From CATOSP01 sp034422355 (GTDB lineage Bacteria; Chloroflexota; Dehalococcoidia; Lucifugimonadales; UBA3495): 64,000 nucleotides of DNA. This document shows positions 1 through 7,219 of this stretch, piece after piece (the stretch's first letter is position 1; every line of letters starts with the position of its first letter). Both the position numbers and the translations under genes were made by a program. The DNA lies in contig DAOUJS010000152.1 in assembly GCA_034422355.1 (NCBI GenBank), positions 1 through 64,000 on the forward strand, in the 5' to 3' direction. The notes beneath the pieces were generated by a model that was not told the origin of the DNA, made no database searches, and saw only the letters and a program-made list of their open reading frames with translations.

Positions 1-68
1 AGAGAAGCGAAGTAAGAGTGAAAATCCTGAAATGCCTGGTACACCTGCTCGAAAGCCGCCGCATCCAC
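1..68 (-). CDS. N-terminal fragment of a probable IS701-like transposase, cut by window edge
   Basis: A GTG at 68 on the minus strand opens a frame that leaves the window after 22 codons. The visible residues include AFEQVYQAFQDFHSYFA, which resembles the start of DDE transposases of the IS701 type (aromatic-rich F..F...FA). A purine-rich stretch lies just before the GTG. The frame is closed upstream by a TGA, so this is a real N-terminus or a chance ORF, not the middle of a gene. With so few residues the family call is a recollection-based inference. An unrelated short coding start is equally possible. Confidence 0.33.
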   Translation of the reverse strand, partial: MDAAAFEQVYQAFQDFHSYFAS

Positions 69-144
69 TCCCCTGCCTCACTTGCTCAAACCTTCCCAAA
101 CTACCGGCCATCCCATCACATCAAACGTCGTTGTAATACTAGAG

Positions 145-618
145 TCATGGTGCAGTTGCCCTGTATCCCCGGTCTGGCGTCAACCCTTTCTGCTTAGCCG
201 CGGTCGTAGCCAGTTCGTCACACCGCTCGTTTTCCTTGACCCCTGCATGCCCCCGAACCCACCTGAACGCCACCTCATGCTGTTCCGTCAGGGCCAGAAG
301 CCTTTCCCACAGGTCGGGGTTGATGGCCCGCTCTCTCCGGTTTCGCATCCACCCATTGGCCCTCCACTTGCGCGCCCACCCCTTTTCAATAGCATCCACC
401 AGGTACTTGGAATCGCTGTACAGTGTAACGTCGCAGGGGCGTTTCAGGGCTTCCAGGCCAACTATGGCGGCCATCAACTCCATGCGGTTGTTGGTGGTCT
501 CCGCGTACCCCCCGGACAACTCCTGGCGTTGTTCCCTGTATAGCAGCACCGCCCCGTAGCCGCCCGGCCCCGGGTTCCCAATGCAGGCCCCGTCCGTATA
601 GATAATGACTTCGGTCAT
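145..618 (-). CDS. rnhA: Ribonuclease HI
   Basis: Cuts the RNA strand of RNA-DNA hybrids (R-loops, Okazaki primers) in the cytoplasm. The 157-aa protein has the usual family length and all catalytic carboxylates: D9 in YTDGA, E47 in NNRMEL, D69 in YSDS and D134 in ERCDELA, plus the flexible-loop histidine H124 in VRGHAG. The basic handle region (WARKWRANGWMRNRR, about residues 81-95) is present, as in E. coli-type enzymes. It is the last gene of a minus-strand run. Its stop lies about 75 nt from the putative transposase start, so the C-terminal tail (GYRATAP) may have been altered by an insertion. The assignment is secure. Confidence 0.96.
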   Translation of the reverse strand: MTEVIIYTDGACIGNPGPGGYGAVLLYREQRQELSGGYAETTNNRMELMAAIVGLEALKRPCDVTLYSDSKYLVDAIEKGWARKWRANGWMRNRRERAINPDLWERLLALTEQHEVAFRWVRGHAGVKENERCDELATTAAKQKGLTPDRGYRATAP

Positions 619-660
619 GCGCGATACGTGCCAAACAGCTTGTATTCTGCCTCTGCTGCG

Positions 661-906
661 CTACTCGTTAATCGTCTCCCGATCAGGTTTTGCGGCCTCT
701 TCATCTGGGTCGTACTCAAATGTCACGTCCAAAGGTCTGGTTATTTTACTCACTGCCTGAATTTGGAACCCCAATACGTTGCCGTCGTCGTCAAGTTTGA
801 TGTCAGCCCGGCCATCTTTGGTCTCAACGAATTCGCCGGCCTTGCGTTCCCAGATGACTTCCAGGAAATCGCCTTCAGGATCATACCAAATGTTGACTCG
901 CTTCAT
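661..906 (-). CDS. DUF2283 family small protein
   Basis: An 81-aa protein that begins MKRVNIWYDPEGDFLEVIWE and continues with a D-x-x-G-x-x-x-G-(F/I)-x-(I/V) pattern. Both are typical of DUF2283, a small beta-rich family of unknown biochemical role often found beside toxin-like genes. Its ATG overlaps the stop of the upstream gene by 4 nt, so the two are translationally coupled. By position and size it could be the antitoxin or immunity partner of that gene; this is inference. Its acidic tail (FEYDPDEEAAKPDRE) would suit binding to a basic partner. Confidence 0.8.
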   Translation of the reverse strand: MKRVNIWYDPEGDFLEVIWERKAGEFVETKDGRADIKLDDDGNVLGFQIQAVSKITRPLDVTFEYDPDEEAAKPDRETINE

Positions 907-1211
907 TTGCTCAACTCACCTCTTCTTGGAATGCGCCTGGCCATGTGGGCAGTCAACACAAAGGCATCGTCCAGATTGGAACATACGATTACGTGAATGA
1001 ACTTAACACCTCTAACAGTATTGGTGAACCACTTGTAATACTCGCTGACTCTATTTGGATCAGTTCGTGAAGCCACTACTGCATCGGGCGTTTCTACGGT
1101 CTCGGCTATTGCCCATTCCACCCCAACCATCTCAGGGTGCCTATCGAGGATGTGGTGCAACCGTTCATCAGTCAGCCTTACCGACTGCCCCTGTGAGCCT
1201 CGAAGCATCAT
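903..1211 (-). CDS. PBECR/BECR-fold-like putative toxin or nuclease
   Basis: About 102 aa from ATG 1211; an alternative in-frame ATG at 1277 would overlap moaA by 41 nt. The core reads RLTDERLHHILDRHPEM, then a helix with E..ETP, then YYKWF, FIHVIV and FVLTAH. This pattern (HI..RHPEM, P-D-x-V, YY, hydrophobic strand, (V/I)TA(Y/H)) recalls the phage barnase-EndoU-colicin-RelE (PBECR) nuclease-like domains seen in toxins and phage proteins. The catalytic residues are not established. The downstream DUF2283 gene overlaps it by 4 nt, a toxin-antitoxin-like layout. Function as an RNase toxin is inference from family resemblance. Confidence 0.6.
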   Translation of the reverse strand: MMLRGSQGQSVRLTDERLHHILDRHPEMVGVEWAIAETVETPDAVVASRTDPNRVSEYYKWFTNTVRGVKFIHVIVCSNLDDAFVLTAHMARRIPRRGELSK

Positions 1212-1236
1212 ACGGGCTGCAAAAACACTCCGATGC

Positions 1237-2250
1237 TCACCCGCCGATGTGGAACATCTCCACCTTTCTAGGCGCATTCTGTAGCGGGGCCAGTTCGGCG
1301 CGTTCCTCAGAGTAACGGTCTGTCCGCTTGCGCCAGATGCTGCTGATTATCTCCGCCAGTTCCCCGTCGCTGGCCCCGTCCCTCATGGGGCCGCGCAGGT
1401 CCATACCCTGGCTGGCGAAAAGGCAGGTGTACAACTTGCCGTCGGTCGATAGCCTGGCCCGGGTGCAGCTTGCGCAGAAGGCCTGGGTTACTGACGCAAT
1501 GACCCCTATCTCTCCCTCGCCGTCTTGGTAACGGTAGCGTTGGGCAACCTCACCGTGGTAGTTGCTCTCCAGGGGTTCCAGGGGCATTTCCGCGTCGATA
1601 CAGCGGACGATCTCTGCCGCGCTGACCACCTGGTCCCACTTCCAGCCGTTCCGGTTGCCCACGTCCATGTACTCGATGAATCTGACGATGTGCCCGGTGC
1701 CTTTGAAATGCCGGGCCAGGTCCACGACCGTATGGTCGTTGACCCCCTTCTGTACCACGGCGTTGATCTTGATGGGCGAAAGGCCCACATCAGCGGCCGC
1801 CTGGACCGCGTGGAGGATACGCCTAGTGCCGAACCCCCGCCCGTTCATCGTCTTGAACACTTCCTCGTCCAGGCTGTCGAGGCTGACGGTTACGCGGTTG
1901 AGTCCGGCGTCCCGCAGGGCCTGGGCCTGCTGCGCCAGCAGGTAACCGTTGGTGGTCAGGGTCACATCATCAACGCCGTCGATGCGGGACAGCATACCGA
2001 TAAGCCGGTGCAGGTCGGTCCGCAGCAGCGGCTCTCCGCCGGTGACGCGCAGCTTGGCAACGCCCAGGCCGGCGAAGATGGCAGCCAGCCGGGAAATCTC
2101 CTCGAAAGTGAGTATCTCCTCCCTCGGCAGGAACTCATACGCCTCCCCGAATATCTCGGCGGGCATACAATATGGGCAACGGAAGTTGCACCGGTCGGTA
2201 ACCGAAATTCGCAGGTCTCTTATTGGCCTGCCAAGTACATCTTTCAACAT
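1237..2250 (-). CDS. moaA: GTP 3',8-cyclase MoaA (molybdenum cofactor biosynthesis)
   Basis: Radical-SAM enzyme that converts GTP to 3',8-cyclo-7,8-dihydro-GTP in the first step of molybdopterin synthesis. The 337-aa protein has the SAM-cluster motif CNFRCPYC near residues 22-29, the SAM-binding GGEPLLR, and the C-terminal cluster cysteines (CASC about residues 258-261, then C in LYTCLF). It ends in GG, the C-terminal double glycine needed for activity in MoaA. No other moa or moe genes are in this window, so the rest of the pathway must be elsewhere. Both iron-sulfur sites look intact. Confidence 0.96.
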   Translation of the reverse strand: MLKDVLGRPIRDLRISVTDRCNFRCPYCMPAEIFGEAYEFLPREEILTFEEISRLAAIFAGLGVAKLRVTGGEPLLRTDLHRLIGMLSRIDGVDDVTLTTNGYLLAQQAQALRDAGLNRVTVSLDSLDEEVFKTMNGRGFGTRRILHAVQAAADVGLSPIKINAVVQKGVNDHTVVDLARHFKGTGHIVRFIEYMDVGNRNGWKWDQVVSAAEIVRCIDAEMPLEPLESNYHGEVAQRYRYQDGEGEIGVIASVTQAFCASCTRARLSTDGKLYTCLFASQGMDLRGPMRDGASDGELAEIISSIWRKRTDRYSEERAELAPLQNAPRKVEMFHIGG

Positions 2251-2263
2251 GGGAACGTGCTTC

Positions 2264-2941
2264 TCAAACGCTCCGAGCGACTTGCAGCCTTTCCAGCACT
2301 GACACGGCTCTGCGGGCCGCGTCGGAGCGATGGCTGATGCGGTTCTTCTGTTCTACGGGCAACTGGGCCATAGTCCGGTCGAATGAGGGCAGGTAGAACA
2401 CCGGGTCATAGCCGAATCCCTCATCTCCCGCAGGGTCGTATTGTATCATTCCCGCAACCGACCCAACCACGCTGGCCACATCGTTCCCCGCCCTGCTCCG
2501 CCGCCCTTTATCAAATTCCGGCACGTCACCTGCGGCGGGTGCCCTCGCCACCGCTATCACGCAGCGGAACCGGGCGGTGCGCCTTTCCCAGGGCGTTTCC
2601 CCAAGGTTCCGCAGCAGCAACTCGACCCGGTCCTGGTCCGATTCGCAGGTGTCGCCGCCGTAGCGGGCGGAACGCACTCCAGGCTCGCCCCCAAGGGCGT
2701 CCACCTCCAGCCCGGAGTCATCTGCCAGGGTCAGCATTCCAGCTTCCGCAGCATAGCCTCGGGCCTTCAGCCAAGCGTTGTCCAAGAATGTGTCACCCGT
2801 CTCCTCGACCTCCAGGGTGACGCCCACATCACCCAGCGACACCATGTCGTAAGGTATGCCCCTGAGCAGACCCCGGTACTCCCGCATCTTTCCGGGATTG
2901 TGGGTTGCCACCAATAACCTGGGCTTCAGCAGGGCTGCCAC
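2264..2941 (-). CDS. rdgB: XTP/dITP diphosphatase (RdgB/HAM1 family)
   Basis: Hydrolyses non-canonical purine nucleotides (XTP, dITP, ITP) to monophosphates, keeping them out of DNA and RNA. It carries the family motifs THNPGKMREY near the N-terminus, DSGLEVDALGG, GFGYDPVF, and KNRISHR near the C-terminus. A GTG at 2941 preceded by GGGGGAC is the preferred start (225 aa), because the upstream CoA-transferase stop overlaps this region; an ATG at 2986 is the alternative. A roughly 25-residue insertion (around EFDKGRRSRAGND) lengthens it relative to the 190-200 aa norm. It lies directly between moaA and the CoA-transferase gene. Confidence 0.92.
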   Translation of the reverse strand: MAALLKPRLLVATHNPGKMREYRGLLRGIPYDMVSLGDVGVTLEVEETGDTFLDNAWLKARGYAAEAGMLTLADDSGLEVDALGGEPGVRSARYGGDTCESDQDRVELLLRNLGETPWERRTARFRCVIAVARAPAAGDVPEFDKGRRSRAGNDVASVVGSVAGMIQYDPAGDEGFGYDPVFYLPSFDRTMAQLPVEQKNRISHRSDAARRAVSVLERLQVARSV

Positions 2942-2942
2942 G

Positions 2943-4151
2943 TTACACCGTCCCCCGGTCGCGGAGTCCATCAATCTCATGTTCATCCAGCCCCAGCCAG
3001 GAGCCGTAGACTTCCGTGTTGTGCTCGCCGAGGACCGGTCCAGCGTGGACCACCGAGCCGGGCGTCTCGCTGAACTTGGGGACCACTCCGATCATGCGCA
3101 TCGGGCCAAGCTCCGGGTCATCCACCTGGAGGATGTCCTCCCGCTCCCGGTAATGGGGGTCCTCCGCGATCTGGGCTGCGTCATAGACTGGACCCACGAC
3201 TCCTCCCGCCGGGATGAGCTTGTCCATCACATCCGGCATCGAGCGTCGACCCAGCCATGCCTGGAGTGCGTCGTTGAGGGCTTCCCGGTTGTCCATGCGG
3301 GCAGCGTTGTCCTTGAACCTGGAGTCTTCAAGCAGTTCCGGCATACCCATCGCCCGGGCCAGCACTTCAAAGGTGCTCTGGGAAGTGGCAGACAGGCCCA
3401 GCCAACGACCCTCGCCGGTCTGGTAGAGACTGCGCGGGGCGGCGTCGGTGAAGTCGTTGCCCACACGCTCCCTGGATATGCCCAGCAAGTCGAAGATGGT
3501 CACGTTTGGAATGCACAACCGGAAGAGCGGCTCGAAAAGGCTCACGTCTATGACCTGCCCCTGCCCGTCACCTGTGGTCGCGTCCCGCCGGTACAGGGCC
3601 ATCATCCCGGCCATTGCGCCGAATACCCCGGCCAACTCGTCAGCCAGAGGGACGGGAGGCAGGAGCGGCGGCGAGTCGGGGAACCCGGTCATGGCCACAT
3701 AGCCGCTCATGCACTCAGCGATGGTCCCGAAGCCGGGCCGGTCCTTGTACGGCCCTGTCTGTCCGAAGCCTGAATAACGGACGTAGACCAGTCCCGGATT
3801 GACCTGTCTGAGGTTTTCCGGCCCCAACCCCCAGCGTTCCATCGCCCCTGGCCGGAATCCCTCAATCAGCAGGTCAGCCTTCCCGGCCAGGTCCTTGAGC
3901 ACCTGCTGCCCCTCTGCGCCGGCCAGATTCAGCGTGACCGACTTCTTGTTGCGGGAGTGAGTCTTCCACCAGAGAGAGATGCCGTTGGCGAAGGGTCCCC
4001 AATTGCGCAGCGGGTCTCCGCTTCCCGGACGCTCCACCTTGATGACCTCGGCCCCGAAGTCGGCCAGGAGGCTGCTGGCGGTGCCTCCGGCGACGATGAT
4101 GGACAGGTCTAGAACTTTCAGGCCCACCAGCGGGCCGGTCTGGTCTACCAA
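2943..4151 (-). CDS. CaiB/BaiF family CoA-transferase
   Basis: Family III CoA-transferase that moves CoA between acyl donors and carboxylic acids through a covalent Asp intermediate. The TTG at 4151 follows GGGAGA at good spacing and gives 402 aa, the normal family length. A longer frame upstream lacks homology. N-terminal LVGLKVLDLSIIVAG, the VERPGSGDP segment and KSVTLNL are typical. The likely catalytic aspartate is D171 in PLADELAG. The substrate cannot be named from sequence. CoA-transferases of this family are abundant in SAR202-like Chloroflexota. It is divergent from the nuo operon across a 327-nt gap. Confidence 0.92.
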   Translation of the reverse strand: MVDQTGPLVGLKVLDLSIIVAGGTASSLLADFGAEVIKVERPGSGDPLRNWGPFANGISLWWKTHSRNKKSVTLNLAGAEGQQVLKDLAGKADLLIEGFRPGAMERWGLGPENLRQVNPGLVYVRYSGFGQTGPYKDRPGFGTIAECMSGYVAMTGFPDSPPLLPPVPLADELAGVFGAMAGMMALYRRDATTGDGQGQVIDVSLFEPLFRLCIPNVTIFDLLGISRERVGNDFTDAAPRSLYQTGEGRWLGLSATSQSTFEVLARAMGMPELLEDSRFKDNAARMDNREALNDALQAWLGRRSMPDVMDKLIPAGGVVGPVYDAAQIAEDPHYREREDILQVDDPELGPMRMIGVVPKFSETPGSVVHAGPVLGEHNTEVYGSWLGLDEHEIDGLRDRGTV

Positions 4152-4478
4152 CGCTGCTCTCCCTTCTACTTGCCCGGCCAGGCCGGTATCAGCACATGAA
4201 CGGACGGGTGGTCTTTCCACCCGAATTAGTATCAACCCTGGGGAACGGCTGCTCCACAAAACCATCGTATATGATGGAGTATTCAGTGCGCCAGTAGTAA
4301 ATGGCAGTAGTCTCTGTTGCCGTTGAGGACTGTGGCGCTCTGGATAGAAAGTCAAGACCCCAAGATCGTGGATAGCCGGGAAGGGCTGGTTTCGATTGTG
4401 CCTCTTTTCACTACTTAACTTCGGATGCCGCTATGGTATAATTTCAGCCGAAACGGTTCCCGCCAATGGCCGAGGGGT
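4152..4478. other. Divergent intergenic region between CoA-transferase and nuoA
   Basis: This 327-nt stretch has no convincing gene. It holds the nuo promoter candidate near its right end. Around 4262-4277 there is a near-palindrome, CCATC-GTATAT-GATGG, which could be an operator for either side. No clear minus-strand promoter was identified for the CoA-transferase. Confidence 0.5.
4415..4442 (+). promoter_or_regulatory. Candidate promoter of the nuo operon
   Basis: A perfect TATAAT at 4437-4442 is preceded after 16 nt by TTAACT at 4415-4420, a partial match to TTGACA. Transcription would begin near 4449, upstream of the ATG at 4479 and downstream of an in-frame ATG at 4425. This supports 4479 as the nuoA start. 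Confidence 0.55.
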
Positions 4479-4862
4479 ATGCTCGAAGATTATTTCCGCC
4501 AATACGGGCTGATCGCGATCTTCATGGCAATCGCCGTCATCGTGCCCACGAGCATGTTGACTATCTCTTGGTTGGCGTCCCGCATCGGCATTCGCCCCAG
4601 AAACCCGACTCCAGTCAAGCAGGAAACTTACGAGTGCGGGATGGAAGCCATCGGCGGCCGGTGGGGTCAGTTTAACTTTCGCTACTATATGTACGCCGTC
4701 CTGTTCGTTGTCTTCGATGTCGAGGTCATTTTCCTGTATCCATGGGCGACCAAGTTCCTGGGGCTGCCACTGTTCGCACTGATCGAAATGTTCGTGTTCG
4801 TGGCTATTCTCCTAGTGGCCTGGGCCTATGCTTGGCGGAAGGGAGACTTGGAATGGGCATGA
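4479..4862 (+). CDS. nuoA: NADH-quinone oxidoreductase subunit A
   Basis: Small membrane subunit at the junction of the peripheral and membrane arms of complex I. It has 127 aa from ATG 4479, which has GAGGGG upstream; the earlier ATG at 4425 lies before the promoter -10. Three hydrophobic helices are evident (about residues 8-30, 68-90 and 95-117). The conserved matrix-loop sequence ETYECGMEAIG is present, including the family cysteine. It is the first gene of the operon, and its stop overlaps the nuoB start. Confidence 0.95.
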   Translation: MLEDYFRQYGLIAIFMAIAVIVPTSMLTISWLASRIGIRPRNPTPVKQETYECGMEAIGGRWGQFNFRYYMYAVLFVVFDVEVIFLYPWATKFLGLPLFALIEMFVFVAILLVAWAYAWRKGDLEWA

Positions 4863-5518
4863 TGGGCGAGCAAGACATGCCGGGCATCGAGTATGGTTCT
4901 CTCCGCGACCGTACATGGCACATCGACCGCACCGAGGGCGCCACTGTTCAGGGGCTCAAGGATACGTCGGTCGAGCCGCTGTCCGAGCCGTTGATAGAAG
5001 TGCCTGACGACCTGAAGGGGAACCTGGTCGTTACCTCGGTGGACGCATTGGTCAACTGGGGGCGCAAGTCGGCGCTATGGCCGGTAACTTTCGGCCTGGC
5101 CTGCTGCGCCTTCGAGATGATCGCCACAGCTATGGGGCGGTTCGATATCGCCCGTTTCGGCATGGAAGCCTTCCGCGCTTCTCCAAGGCAGGCGGACCTG
5201 ATGATCATTGCGGGCACGGTCACCTGGAAGATGGCCCCGGCCATCCAGCGGATTCACGAGCAGATGGCCGAACCCAAGTGGGTTATCTCAATGGGAGTTT
5301 GCGCCACCAGTGGAGGCCCATATTTCGGGTCATACAGCGTGGTGCCCGGAGTTGACCACATAATCCCGGTGGACGTTTACGTGCCAGGTTGCCCTCCCAG
5401 GCCGGACGCACTCCTGTTCGGGGTTATGGAACTCCACGAGAAGATTAAGAAGTACCACAACCTGCGCTCCCGTTTGCGGAACGGCCCCAGCGGGACCCTG
5501 CCGACGGGGAATTCGTGA
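4853..5518 (+). CDS. nuoB: NADH-quinone oxidoreductase subunit B
   Basis: Carries iron-sulfur cluster N2, the last carrier before quinone. From ATG 4853 (preceded by AGGGAGA; ATG 4859 is an alternative) it has 221 aa. The four N2 ligands are visible: the tandem C84-C85 in GLACCAFEM, C150 in SMGVCATSGG and C180 in VPGCPPRP. An N-terminal extension of about 45 residues precedes the conserved core. It overlaps nuoA by 10 nt and nuoC by 1-4 nt, so it is translationally coupled on both sides. Confidence 0.97.
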   Translation: MGMMGEQDMPGIEYGSLRDRTWHIDRTEGATVQGLKDTSVEPLSEPLIEVPDDLKGNLVVTSVDALVNWGRKSALWPVTFGLACCAFEMIATAMGRFDIARFGMEAFRASPRQADLMIIAGTVTWKMAPAIQRIHEQMAEPKWVISMGVCATSGGPYFGSYSVVPGVDHIIPVDVYVPGCPPRPDALLFGVMELHEKIKKYHNLRSRLRNGPSGTLPTGNS

Positions 5519-5961
5519 TGCCCTTCCAGGCTTTGACGGGACAAGCCTTGGCGGACAGGCTGGCCGAGGCTGTGCCAGAATCGGTAGTACGTACGGAAGG
5601 CGATTGCGTTTGGGTGGAGCCGTCCCGCATCGTCCAGGCAGCACAGTTGCTGAGAGACGATCCCGACCTTGATTTTCAGTTTCTGAACGCCATCAGCGCG
5701 GTGGATTTCATACACTGCTTTGACGTAGTGTACCATCTGACATCCTTCCGACAGCAACACAAGGGCGTGGTAAAGGCACGGCTACATGGACGGCAGTCGC
5801 TTTCACTGCCATCAGTCTACGAGGTATGGCGGGGGGCAGACCTTCAGGAGCGAGAGGTCTGGGACCTGATGGGCATCCACTTTGAGGGACACCCAAATAT
5901 GAAACGAATCATGCTGTGGGAGGGGTTTGACGGACACCCGCTGCGCAAGGACTACCTTTAG
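5518..5961 (+). CDS. nuoC: NADH-quinone oxidoreductase subunit C
   Basis: The 30-kDa peripheral-arm subunit, which packs against NuoD and helps form the quinone channel. It has 147 aa from ATG 5518; a GTG at 5515 is also possible. The family signature EREVWDLMGIHFEGH followed by MKRIM, and the C-terminal end LRKDYL, are clear. NuoC and NuoD are separate genes here, not fused as in E. coli. It is followed by an unusually long gap for this operon, 151 nt before nuoD. Confidence 0.95.
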   Translation: MPFQALTGQALADRLAEAVPESVVRTEGDCVWVEPSRIVQAAQLLRDDPDLDFQFLNAISAVDFIHCFDVVYHLTSFRQQHKGVVKARLHGRQSLSLPSVYEVWRGADLQEREVWDLMGIHFEGHPNMKRIMLWEGFDGHPLRKDYL

Positions 5962-6112
5962 CAGTGGCGTCCATCTTTCCATCGGTAATGCAACCCTCAG
6001 CCGTAGACCACCGCGAAAGCGGAAATGACGGACTGGGGCGCCGGGAACCTCGGTGCGAGGCACTAAATCAAGTATGCATCACTCCTAACCTCTTCGGAAG
6101 CGAAGTTTAGTT
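5962..6112 (+). other. Structured nuoC-nuoD spacer with three short perfect hairpins
   Basis: This is the only long spacer in the nuo operon. It contains CCGC-GAAA-GCGG (6011-6022, a GNRA tetraloop), CCTCG-GTG-CGAGG (6048-6060) and CTTCG-GAAG-CGAAG (6092-6105). None is followed by a T-run, so they do not look like intrinsic terminators. The last hairpin covers the purine-rich sequence just upstream of the nuoD start. RNA processing, stability or translational control are possible roles. Confidence 0.6.
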
Positions 6113-7219
6113 ATGCCCATACGCACCGAGCCGATGACGGTCAACGTCGGGCCGCAACACCCCAGCACTCACGGGGTGTTCCGGCTGCGCATTACATTCG
6201 ACGGTGAGGAGATACTGGAGGTCGAGCCGGTCTTCGGCTACCTCCACCGAGGCACAGAGAAACTGGCCGAAGAGAGGAGTTACGTTCAGGTAGTCACTCT
6301 GACGGACCGGCTGGACTACGTATCCTCCATGATCAACAATCAGGCCTATTGCCTGGCAGTGGAGCAACTGTTGGGAGTAGAGCCTCCGGACCGGGGGAAG
6401 TACCTGCGCACCATCGCCGCCGAGTTGCAGCGCATCGCGGCGCATTTGATGGGCATTGGATTCTTCCTGCAAGACCTTGGTACTTTGGGCACGCCCCTGA
6501 TGTACTGCTTCAGGACCAGGGAGAAGATCCTCGACTTGTTCGAGATGCTCTGCGGCGCGCGCATCACCGTCAGCTACCTCCGGCCCGGGGGAGTGTTTGC
6601 AGATGCACCGGAGGACTTCTGGCCCGCGCTGGACCGGTTCCTCAAGGACCTGCCGGGGGAGATTGCCGAGCTGGAGCAGTTGATCCTGGAAAACGAGATA
6701 GTGATGGTACGGACCCGGGGCGTCAGTACGCTGCCTCTCGACATGGCCATCAACTCGTCAGTGAGCGGCCCAGTGCTCCGCGCCAGTGGGCTGGCCTGGG
6801 ACTGGCGCAAGGTAGAGCCCTACGACGCCTACGACCGGGTAGATTTCGACGTGCCTGTTGCCCATAACGGTGACAACTATGACCGATTCTGGGTGCGTAT
6901 GCAGGAGTTGCACCAAAGCGCCAGGATCATCAGACAGTGTGTTGAGCAGGTAGAACCAGGGCCGGTGCGGCTCGACCTGCCGCTGGTGTTGCGGCCCGAC
7001 CCGGGGCGGGAAGCCTACGGGCGCGTTGAGGCTTCCAAGGGCGAGTTGGCGTTCTACTTGTTAAGCGACGGGGGAATCAGCCCTTACCGATGTAAGATAC
7101 GGTCACCGTCTCTCATCAATCTCACAGTCACCGAGCATCTTCTGGTCGGGTGGAAGCTGGCGGACATGATCGTTACCCTGGGCAGCGTCGATATCAACAT
7201 GGGTGAAGTCGACCGGTGA
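6113..7219 (+). CDS. nuoD: NADH-quinone oxidoreductase subunit D
   Basis: The 49-kDa subunit, which forms the quinone-binding pocket with NuoB. It has 368 aa, begins with MTVNVGPQHPSTHG (the loop that contacts the quinone head group), includes GYLHRGTEKLAEERSY and RLDYVSSM, and ends with the canonical GEVDR. It descends from the [NiFe]-hydrogenase large subunit but lacks the metal-binding cysteines, as expected. It overlaps nuoH by 4 nt. The nearest ribosome-binding purines (GAAGCGAAG) lie within a hairpin. Confidence 0.97.
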   Translation: MPIRTEPMTVNVGPQHPSTHGVFRLRITFDGEEILEVEPVFGYLHRGTEKLAEERSYVQVVTLTDRLDYVSSMINNQAYCLAVEQLLGVEPPDRGKYLRTIAAELQRIAAHLMGIGFFLQDLGTLGTPLMYCFRTREKILDLFEMLCGARITVSYLRPGGVFADAPEDFWPALDRFLKDLPGEIAELEQLILENEIVMVRTRGVSTLPLDMAINSSVSGPVLRASGLAWDWRKVEPYDAYDRVDFDVPVAHNGDNYDRFWVRMQELHQSARIIRQCVEQVEPGPVRLDLPLVLRPDPGREAYGRVEASKGELAFYLLSDGGISPYRCKIRSPSLINLTVTEHLLVGWKLADMIVTLGSVDINMGEVDR

